From NCBI GenBank assembly GCA_937876395.1, contig CALEIM010000050.1, forward strand, positions 1-9,360: a stretch of 9,360 bases of DNA. Reading direction: 5' to 3'. Position 1 is the first letter of the stretch. Each line of letters starts with the position of its first letter. The notes under the pieces were generated by a model. It saw only the letters and a list, made by a program, of their open reading frames with translations, was not told the DNA's origin and did not search any database. This document shows positions 1 through 5,650 of the stretch, in pieces. This stretch comes from an uncultured Wenzhouxiangella sp. Lineage in GTDB: Bacteria > Pseudomonadota > Gammaproteobacteria > Xanthomonadales > Wenzhouxiangellaceae. The position numbers and the translations under genes are program-made.

Positions 1-528
1 GGCCACTGCTAACGTCACCGGTGCGATGATCTGCTGGGCCTGATAGACCCTCGCGTAGAGCTCATCGACGTGATCTTCTGACGGAGGTGTGCCGTCGGCG
101 TCAGCAGCAAAGTGCTCGGCAAGCACCGGCGGGATGGCCGAAAACACCGTTTCAATGCCAGCCACCTGCGCACTGAGTTCTCCGAGCAACTGCAATACTT
201 GCGGGTCCTGCTGCACCGTGTCGGCTGCTCCATGGCTGAAGGTACGAGTTCTCGAACGCACGAACTCGACCCCATCACGCAAAGCCGCTTTCGCGATACC
301 CACCAGTGTCGCCAGGTGTACGGTCTGCCATGCTGCCTGGCCGAAGGCGGTCCGTTCTCCGGAATCCAGGCCGTGACCGGTCGCGCCGCGCAGGGCGATA
401 AAGGCATCGCCGGGGCGAAGCTGGCGCGAATCCAGCGCCAGACCGGTCAACTCCGGCCCTGGAAATGATTCGATCTCAACCAGGCCATCGAGCAGTATTG
501 CAAGGGAGAGCTTCCTGGCCGCAGTCAT
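1..528 (-). CDS. murE: Chimeric ORF: MurE N-terminus fused in frame to acyl-CoA dehydrogenase C-terminal domain (partial, runs off the window)
   Basis: The ORF opens with ATG at 528-526, overlaps the ftsI stop as ATGA, and has a strong GGAGG ribosome site (536-540) seven bases upstream. It stays open for 176 codons to the window edge. Residues 1 to about 59 look like the start of MurE (UDP-MurNAc-L-Ala-D-Glu ligase, cytoplasmic peptidoglycan precursor synthesis), including LTGLALDSRQLRPGDAF and ALRGATGHGL, and this is the expected gene after ftsI. From about residue 60 the sequence no longer resembles MurE: the expected continuation into the Rossmann-like N-domain and the ATP-binding GTNGKT loop is absent. 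Instead it has GERTAFGQAAWQTVHLATL, then a segment with RTRTFSHG and a YQAQQII helix. These are typical of the C-terminal four-helix domain of DszC/SfnB-like acyl-CoA dehydrogenases, a flavoprotein monooxygenase/dehydrogenase group. The family calls come from memory of sequence patterns. As read, the product could not be an active MurE. Confidence 0.75.
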   Translation of the reverse strand, partial: MTAARKLSLAILLDGLVEIESFPGPELTGLALDSRQLRPGDAFIALRGATGHGLDSGERTAFGQAAWQTVHLATLVGIAKAALRDGVEFVRSRTRTFSHGAADTVQQDPQVLQLLGELSAQVAGIETVFSAIPPVLAEHFAADADGTPPSEDHVDELYARVYQAQQIIAPVTLAVA

Positions 529-2222
529 TGAACGCCCTCCACCCGGGCCATCAGCAGGCCGGGATCATCGGGCGGCACATTGAACAGGCGCAGGCCGGAG
601 GCCATCACCGTCGAAAACAGCGGCGCGGCCACCTGGCCGCCGTAATAACGCTCACCTGATGGATCGTTGATCACAACCACGACCGCGAGCCGTGGATCGG
701 ACACCGGCGCAAAGCCGGCGAAGCTGGCCACGTAGCGATCGCCGTAGCCACCACCAGCCGCCTTGCGGGATGTGCCGGTCTTGGCGGCCACGCGATAGCC
801 CTCTACCCGACCGGCCTGACCGGTGCCTTCCGGCCCGGTCACGGATTCGAGCATGCCGGCCAGTTCGTGGGCGAGCTGTGGATCAAGCACCGAGTGGGCC
901 GGGTTATTGCTGCCGGCAATGAAGGTGGGCTGACGCAGGCGTCCGTCGTCGGCGATCGCGGCAATCGCCCGGGCGAGCTGCAGCGGCGTGACCGACAGGC
1001 CGTAGCCGTAGGCGAGCGTTGCCTGCTCAAGCTTGCGCCAGCGCTCGTAATCGCGCAGCACGCCGGCCGATTCGCCGGGAAAACCGGTGCCCGAAACTGC
1101 ACCAAAACCGAAGCGCGAATACATGCTCCACAAATGCCGGGCATCCATCGACAAAACGAGCTGGACGACGCCGACATTGGAGGATTTGGTCAGCAGCCCC
1201 TCGACGCTGAGCTCGCCAAAATTGCGCACGTCGCGAATTGCATGACCGGAGACATTGAGTACGCCCGGCGAGGTATCGATGAGCATTTCCCGGCTGGCGA
1301 TCCCGGCTTCCATGGCCGCGGCCACGGCAAAGGGCTTGATCACCGAGCCAGGTTCCAGCACGTCGGTCAGGGCGCGATTGCGTAGTCCTTCGCTGGCGGT
1401 TCGTGATCCGGCGTTCGGGTTGTAGGAGGGATAGTTGACCATCGCCAGGATTTCACCGCTGGTGACATCGAGCACCACCACCGAGCCTGAGCGCGCACCG
1501 TATTCGATCACGCTGGATTTGAGGTCGCGAAAGGCCAGGTACTGCAGGCGCCGATCAATGGTCAGCTCCAGGTTGCGGCCGGCGCGGGCCTCCTCAAGCA
1601 GTTCGACGTTCTGAACCGTGCGGCCGAAGCGATCCTTGATAACCCGCTTGCGGCCCGGCTCGCCGCGCAGCCAGTCGTTGTAGGCCAGTTCGAGACCTTC
1701 CTGGCCGACGTCGTCGATATTGGTGAAACCGAGTATCTGCGCGAAGACCTCGCCGGTGGGATAAAAACGGCGATACTCACGCTGCATGAACACCCCCGGA
1801 ATTTCGAGCTCGCGGATGCGTTCGGCCAGGTCCGGGTTGATCTGACGCCGAAGCCAGACGAACTCACGCCCGGCGCGCTGGGTCAGGCGCCGCTCCAGCT
1901 CCTCGGCATCAGCTTCCAGCAGGCCGGCCAACATCGGAATGCGATCAGCGACCTGAAGCAGCTCGCCGGGATGAGCCCAGACCGACTCGACCGGCGTGGA
2001 CACCGCCAGCGGCTCACCGTTGCGATCAAGAATGCTGCCACGAACGGTCGGGATGGCCACATCGCGCAGAAAACGGGCCTCGCCCTGGCTTTGCAGAAAC
2101 TCCGCTTCCATGACCTGAAGATTGACCGCCCTGGCGACCACGGCAAAGGCCGCCAACAGCATCATGGCCGCTACGAACCAGAGCCTGATGGGGCTGCGTG
2201 GCTGTCCGGTGCGTTCCTTCAT
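525..2222 (-). CDS. ftsI: Peptidoglycan D,D-transpeptidase FtsI (PBP3)
   Basis: This is the septal class B penicillin-binding protein that cross-links peptidoglycan at the division site with FtsW and the FtsQLB complex, anchored in the inner membrane. At 565 residues it is close to the E. coli length (588). A single membrane segment lies at about residues 13-32. The PBP dimerisation domain follows, with the RGSILDRNG motif at 61-69. The transpeptidase domain carries all three active-site motifs: S293-V-I-K296 (the acylated serine and its lysine), S347-S-N349, and K481-T-G483, in the usual order and spacing. The gene overlaps ftsL by four bases (ATGA at 2222-2219) and the following murE-like ORF in the same way, so translation is probably coupled. 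No strong ribosome site is visible ahead of its own start, which fits coupling to ftsL. Nothing suggests damage. Confidence 0.97.
   Translation of the reverse strand: MKERTGQPRSPIRLWFVAAMMLLAAFAVVARAVNLQVMEAEFLQSQGEARFLRDVAIPTVRGSILDRNGEPLAVSTPVESVWAHPGELLQVADRIPMLAGLLEADAEELERRLTQRAGREFVWLRRQINPDLAERIRELEIPGVFMQREYRRFYPTGEVFAQILGFTNIDDVGQEGLELAYNDWLRGEPGRKRVIKDRFGRTVQNVELLEEARAGRNLELTIDRRLQYLAFRDLKSSVIEYGARSGSVVVLDVTSGEILAMVNYPSYNPNAGSRTASEGLRNRALTDVLEPGSVIKPFAVAAAMEAGIASREMLIDTSPGVLNVSGHAIRDVRNFGELSVEGLLTKSSNVGVVQLVLSMDARHLWSMYSRFGFGAVSGTGFPGESAGVLRDYERWRKLEQATLAYGYGLSVTPLQLARAIAAIADDGRLRQPTFIAGSNNPAHSVLDPQLAHELAGMLESVTGPEGTGQAGRVEGYRVAAKTGTSRKAAGGGYGDRYVASFAGFAPVSDPRLAVVVVINDPSGERYYGGQVAAPLFSTVMASGLRLFNVPPDDPGLLMARVEGVQ
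536..540 (-). promoter_or_regulatory. Shine-Dalgarno of the murE start
   Basis: GGAGG lies seven bases before the ATG at 528-526, inside the last codons of ftsI. Together with the ATGA overlap it fixes the murE start and suggests both coupled and independent initiation. Confidence 0.7.
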
Positions 2223-2485
2223 GGCGAGGTCACCAGAATGCCGATATCTTCAGGGACGGCCATGTCGAGCTGCTCCCGAGACAGGCGTTCAACCCGACCG
2301 GCATCACCCAGCCAGGCCTGCTCAAGCTGCAGGCGGCTCCACTCGACGCGGGCGACGTCGCGCTCGTTCTGGGCTTCCTGCAGAGCCACGAAAAGCTGGC
2401 GGGATTCATGACGCATAAACACCACGCCAACCGCACTGGACACCACGGCAATCAGAACCACAACGAGCAGGATCCAGCGAATCAT
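2219..2485 (-). CDS. ftsL: Cell division protein FtsL (short form)
   Basis: FtsL is a bitopic inner-membrane protein that joins FtsB and FtsQ and signals activation of FtsWI at the septum. The 88-residue product starts with M-I-R-W and enters a membrane segment at about residues 4-24. A periplasmic heptad-like helix follows (about 27-60), with leucines and charged residues typical of a coiled coil, then the conserved tail RVERLSREQLDM. I chose ATG at 2485 because it overlaps the rsmH stop as ATGA and has a GAGGA ribosome site seven bases upstream; the same frame stays open further up but runs antisense-free through rsmH codons with non-FtsL composition. E. coli FtsL has a longer cytoplasmic N-terminus (121 residues in total). 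The near absence of that tail resembles FtsL of xanthomonads as I recall them. Confidence 0.9.
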   Translation of the reverse strand: MIRWILLVVVLIAVVSSAVGVVFMRHESRQLFVALQEAQNERDVARVEWSRLQLEQAWLGDAGRVERLSREQLDMAVPEDIGILVTSP

Positions 2486-3426
2486 GGGGCTTCCTCGAAA
2501 GTTTTTTCGGCGACCCGCATGCGCGCACTGCGGGCGCGCGGGTTGTGCTGCAGCTCGTTGTCGTCTGGGCGAATCAGGCGGCCGACCAGCTTCAGCCGCG
2601 GCCGGAAAGTGTCGACCGGCGGCAGCCGGCGGCTGGCGGGCGGCGGACGGGAAGCGCGCGCAAAACACTGCTTGACCAGACGATCTTCCAGCGAATGGAA
2701 GCTGATCACGACCAGCCGACCGCCGGGGCTCAGCACCTCAATGGCGGCGTCCAGCGCCTGCTCCAGCGCACCGAGCTCGTCGTTGATGAAAATCCGGAAG
2801 GCCTGAAAGCTGCGCGTAGCCGGATGGCGCGGTGCGGGCGGACCGGGTACCGCCGCGCTGATGATGCGGGCCAGTTCGGCGGTGGTTTCAATGGGCGTAT
2901 TTTGCCGGGCGGCGACAATCGCGCGGGCAATTCGGCGCGCATGGCGCTCCTCGCCGTAGTCGCGGATCACACGGGCAATTTCGTCAGTTTCAGCCCCGGC
3001 CAGCCAGTCGCCAAGCGAAGGTCCGCTGTCGGGGTCCATGCGCATGTCAAGCGGGCCGTCGTGCTGAAAGCTGAAGCCGCGTTCGGGCTCATCGAGCTGG
3101 GGCGAGGACACGCCGACGTCGAGCAGCACGCCGTCGATACGGCCGCCAAGACCCAGCTCACTGGCCACCTGCCCGACGGCGGCAAAATTCGCCTGCCGAA
3201 TCGTTACCCTGCCCTCGCCGGCAAATCTTGCCTGCGCATCCGCCACTGCCTGAGGGTCACGATCCAATACCACCAGCCTGCCTTCCTTGTCGAGCCGGGC
3301 CAGAACCCCCGCGCTGTGCCCGCCGCGACCGTATGTGCCATCGATGTAAATTCCATCGGCACGAATTCTCAATGCATCCAGCGCCGGCTCCAGCAGCACC
3401 GGCACATGTTCAGGCTCTCCCGGCAT
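2482..3426 (-). CDS. rsmH: 16S rRNA (cytosine1402-N4)-methyltransferase RsmH
   Basis: RsmH (formerly MraW) uses S-adenosylmethionine to methylate N4 of C1402 in the ribosomal P site of 16S rRNA, acting on the 30S subunit in the cytoplasm. The product is 314 residues, as usual for the family. Visible family motifs are the SAM-binding loop GTYGRGGHS at 30-38, DVGVSSPQLD at 103-112 followed by ERGFSF and LDMRMDP, the HPATRSFQAFRI segment at 201-212, ISFHSLEDRLVK at 241-252, and the C-terminal NPRARSARMRVAE. It begins four bases after the mraZ stop, with an AGG weak ribosome site spanning that stop, and its own stop overlaps the ftsL start by four bases. It belongs to the mraZ-led operon. Confidence 0.97.
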   Translation of the reverse strand: MPGEPEHVPVLLEPALDALRIRADGIYIDGTYGRGGHSAGVLARLDKEGRLVVLDRDPQAVADAQARFAGEGRVTIRQANFAAVGQVASELGLGGRIDGVLLDVGVSSPQLDEPERGFSFQHDGPLDMRMDPDSGPSLGDWLAGAETDEIARVIRDYGEERHARRIARAIVAARQNTPIETTAELARIISAAVPGPPAPRHPATRSFQAFRIFINDELGALEQALDAAIEVLSPGGRLVVISFHSLEDRLVKQCFARASRPPPASRRLPPVDTFRPRLKLVGRLIRPDDNELQHNPRARSARMRVAEKTFEEAP

Positions 3427-3430
3427 CGGC

Positions 3431-3883
3431 CTAGAGAACCAGCTGCGCCATTTCCGGCGAAGCCTGATCCTGAATTTCTCGCGCTTCGGCTTCGCGCAGT
3501 TCCTTGAGTACGTCCTCGTTCCAGATCTCGAAGCGCTGGCCCATGCCCATGAAAACCACGCGCTTATCCAGCCCGGTCATCTGACGCAGGGTGACCGGAA
3601 GCTGGATGCGCGAGTTGGAGTCAAGCTCAAACAAGGTCGCCGCGCCCACCAGACGACGCTGCAGGGCGCGGTGATTGTCATTGAAAGTCGACAGCGCCAT
3701 CACCTGGTCACGAACGCGCTCCCACTCGGGTTGGGGGTAAAGCCACAGGCAGCCGGAATCAAAGGCAGAATAGGTGAGCACCATGTGCTTGTTGCAGGCC
3801 GCCACAAGATCCTCGCGGTACCGGGTCGGTACAGCCAGGCGGCCCTTGGCATCCAGATTGATGGCGGTTTCACCAAAAAACAC
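3431..3883 (-). CDS. mraZ: Transcriptional regulator MraZ
   Basis: MraZ is a ring-forming SpoVT-AbrB-fold DNA-binding protein that represses the dcw operon it heads. The product is 150 residues with the two characteristic repeats: DAKGRLAVPTRYRE at about 11-24 and DSNSRIQLPVTLRQ at about 88-101. I place the start at GTG 3883-3881, giving M-F-F-G-E-T as in most MraZ proteins and a length close to the 152 residues of E. coli. The frame is open back to another GTG at 3934, but that would put the operator boxes inside the gene and add 17 residues without family support. The ribosome site ahead of the chosen GTG is poor (AGGG about 20 bases away, GAG nearer). The stop is four bases before rsmH. 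Confidence 0.95.
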   Translation of the reverse strand: MFFGETAINLDAKGRLAVPTRYREDLVAACNKHMVLTYSAFDSGCLWLYPQPEWERVRDQVMALSTFNDNHRALQRRLVGAATLFELDSNSRIQLPVTLRQMTGLDKRVVFMGMGQRFEIWNEDVLKELREAEAREIQDQASPEMAQLVL

Positions 3884-3908
3884 GGCTCGATACTCACTTC
3901 TGCCCTGA

Positions 3909-3933
3909 TTCCACAAATTCCCACAACTTCCCA
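3909..3933 (-). promoter_or_regulatory. MraZ boxes (autoregulatory operator)
   Basis: Read on the minus strand there are three direct repeats, TGGGA (3933-3929), TGGGA (3923-3919) and TGGAA (3913-3909), each separated by exactly five bases (AGTTG, ATTTG). TGGGN repeats with 5-nt spacers are the known binding sites of MraZ. They lie just downstream of the predicted transcription start and upstream of the mraZ GTG, a position suited to repression by the gene's own product. The third box departs from consensus at its fourth base. Confidence 0.85.
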
Positions 3934-3942
3934 CTTAGCGCC

Positions 3943-3971
3943 ACCATATCTCTCGGTGACTGGGGTGTCAA
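3943..3971 (-). promoter_or_regulatory. Sigma-70 promoter of the mraZ (dcw) operon
   Basis: On the minus strand there is a perfect -35 TTGACA (3971-3966), a 17-base spacer, and a -10 TATGGT (3948-3943). A start near 3936 is expected, which leaves a leader of about 53 bases before the mraZ GTG and places the MraZ boxes at the very start of the transcript. It is the best promoter in the window. Confidence 0.8.
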
Positions 3972-4051
3972 GCATTTTTCAGGAGGTTGGGACTGGAGCC
4001 AGGGCGGCGGACGGCGAGTGTCATCCAAGACTTTTTGCCCACGGGCGCTGG

Positions 4052-4072
4052 CGCTGGCTACTTCAGCCAGCG
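4052..4072 (-). terminator. Hairpin downstream of ppnN, possible terminator without U-tract
   Basis: A perfect 8-bp stem, CGCTGGCT and AGCCAGCG with a 5-base loop, lies 24 bases after the ppnN stop and before the mraZ promoter. No run of T follows on either strand, so it is not a standard intrinsic terminator; it may protect the 3' end or act with Rho. Its position between two transcription units is the main argument for a role. Confidence 0.35.
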
Positions 4073-4095
4073 ATAAGCGAATTCACGCAGAGCAA

Positions 4096-5502
4096 TCAGC
4101 TGACGATGCGATAGCAGGGCTGGTAGGGTTTGCCACCGGGCAGCTTCATGCGCTGCTGGGCCACGAAGCGCTGGAGCAGGCTGTCCAGGGCGCGCAAAAT
4201 GGCAGGATCGCCACTGATTTCATAGGGGCCGTGGTCGCGAATGGCCTGAATACCGCCGGGTTTGACGTTGCCGGTCACGATGCCGGAAAACAGGCGGCGC
4301 AGGTTGGCGGCCCGCTCGTGCACCGGCATCTCGCTCGACAGCCTCAGCCTGGCCATGCTCTCGTGAGTGACCTCGAAGGGCTGCTGAAAAGCCATCGGCG
4401 TCTTGAGCCGCCAGTTGAAATAAAAGGCGTCATTGGTATCGATCCGCCACTGCCGCACCCGGTGCATGCCCTCGACCATGTAGCGGGCGACGCCGACCGG
4501 GTTGTTGATCATGATCCGATAGCGCGAGCGGGCCTGTTCACCCAGGGTCAAACCGACAAAGCGGTCGATTTCCTCAAAATAGTCGCGAGCGGATTCCGGG
4601 CCGGTAAAGATGAGCGGAAACGGCATGTCACGGTTGGCCGGATCCAGCAGTATGCCGAGCAGGTAGAGAATCTCTTCGGCCGTGCCCACGCCGCCGGGAA
4701 ACACAATAAAACCGTGCCCCAGCCGCACGAAGGCTTCCAGGCGCTTTTCAATGTCGGGCATGATGACCAGCTCATTGACGATCGGATTGGGTGATTCCGA
4801 CGCAATGATGCCCGGCTCGGTAATGCCGACGTAGCGGGCTGGCAGGTCGCGCTGCTTGGCATGGCCGATGGTCGCGCCCTTCATTGGCCCCTTCATCGCG
4901 CCCGGCCCGCAGCCGGTGCAGATATCGAGACCGCGCAAACCGAGCTGATAGCCGGTTTCCTTGGTGTAATCGTATTCCTCGCCGCTGATCGAGTGCCCGC
5001 CCCAGCAGACGATCAAATGGGGATCGGTGTCGCTGTCGAGCAGCCGGGCGTTGCGCAGGATTTCAAAGACCGTATCGCTGATCCCATCAGAAGAATTGAG
5101 ATCAAAGGCGGGGCTGTCGTGAATCTCGCTGTGAAAATAGACGATGTCGCGAACCACCGCCGACAGAAACTGCCGAACCCCGCGGATCATCTCGCCATCA
5201 ACAAAGGCACAGCCCGGCGCATTCTCCAGATCGAGACCCATGCCGCGACTGACCTGAAGCACCTTGATGCTGAAATCTCCGTAGACCTCGAACATCTTCT
5301 CGACGTCGTCACCCTGCTCGCCCGAAGTAAGCACGGCCAGGGCAACCTGGCGCAGCAATTCACCCACTTCCTCGGTGGCGTCCGACAATCGAGCCACTTC
5401 GGAGCGTGAAAGCAGGCTCAGGCTGCGCGTCGGATAAACGCGGGTTGAAACCTTGCGCTCGCGGCAGTCAACGGTGTCAGTAATGGCTTGGTTCAGGGAC
5501 AT
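4096..5502 (-). CDS. ppnN: Pyrimidine/purine nucleotide 5'-monophosphate nucleosidase PpnN
   Basis: PpnN (YgdH) cleaves the N-glycosidic bond of nucleoside 5'-monophosphates to base and ribose 5-phosphate; in E. coli it is a cytoplasmic enzyme regulated by (p)ppGpp. The product is 468 residues (E. coli 454) and follows the same plan: an N-terminal regulatory domain (about 25-150), the central LOG-type Rossmann domain, and a C-terminal domain (about 350-468) with FSGIVTGNVKPGG and the ending MKLPGGKPYQPCY. Catalytic-domain motifs are CWGGHS at 166-171, CTGCGPGAMKGPMKG at 195-209, and FPGGVGTAEE at 268-277 with its glutamate pair. The start is the only ATG available before the conserved region. 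It gives about 15 extra N-terminal residues relative to E. coli and has no clear Shine-Dalgarno sequence. The gene is flanked by about 150 bases to the receptor gene and by the separately promoted mraZ operon. Confidence 0.95.
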   Translation of the reverse strand: MSLNQAITDTVDCRERKVSTRVYPTRSLSLLSRSEVARLSDATEEVGELLRQVALAVLTSGEQGDDVEKMFEVYGDFSIKVLQVSRGMGLDLENAPGCAFVDGEMIRGVRQFLSAVVRDIVYFHSEIHDSPAFDLNSSDGISDTVFEILRNARLLDSDTDPHLIVCWGGHSISGEEYDYTKETGYQLGLRGLDICTGCGPGAMKGPMKGATIGHAKQRDLPARYVGITEPGIIASESPNPIVNELVIMPDIEKRLEAFVRLGHGFIVFPGGVGTAEEILYLLGILLDPANRDMPFPLIFTGPESARDYFEEIDRFVGLTLGEQARSRYRIMINNPVGVARYMVEGMHRVRQWRIDTNDAFYFNWRLKTPMAFQQPFEVTHESMARLRLSSEMPVHERAANLRRLFSGIVTGNVKPGGIQAIRDHGPYEISGDPAILRALDSLLQRFVAQQRMKLPGGKPYQPCYRIVS

Positions 5503-5533
5503 CTGGACGGACGGTCAGGGTTCTGGGCCGCCT

Positions 5534-5562
5534 ATTATGCCCGACCGAAGTATGGTCGTTTG
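5534..5562 (-). promoter_or_regulatory. Candidate ppnN promoter
   Basis: On the minus strand a -10-like CATAAT (5539-5534, five of six consensus bases) lies 31 bases above the ppnN ATG. The hexamer at the right distance upstream, CAAACG (5562-5557), is a poor -35. A short dyad, CGACC-N7-GGTCG at 5542-5558, overlaps the spacer and part of the -35 position and could be a regulator site. The expected leader is about 25 bases and lacks a ribosome site. Confidence 0.35.
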
Positions 5563-5650
5563 GTTTATGGGCTTTCCTGATTGCCCATGAATCTCCGCCT
5601 GAAATCGCGGATTGTGCAGCTGAACGCAGATTCAAAGGTTGGGAGGGAAA

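Noticed and set aside
15..407. Minus-strand open frame of 130 codons inside the murE-like ORF
   Set aside because: It is a different frame from the one starting at 528, rich in Arg, Ser and Pro, with no family resemblance, whereas the 528 frame shows MurE and acyl-CoA dehydrogenase signatures throughout.
2545..3507. Long plus-strand open frame of 320 codons opposite rsmH and mraZ
   Set aside because: It is fully antisense to a clear rsmH with conserved motifs. Long antisense frames are common in GC-rich genes, and the translation shows no recognisable domain.
3884..3934. N-terminal extension of mraZ from an upstream GTG
   Set aside because: It would place the MraZ operator boxes and most of the leader inside the coding region and add residues not seen in the family.
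4018..4794. Plus-strand open frame of 258 codons opposite ppnN
   Set aside because: It is antisense to the conserved ppnN catalytic and C-terminal domains, and its composition is that of a codon-bias shadow.
5569..5586. Possible terminator between the receptor gene and ppnN (GGGC and GCCC arms)
   Set aside because: The stem is only four pairs with a ten-base loop and no T run. A second dyad near 5592-5615 needs bulges. Neither is convincing.
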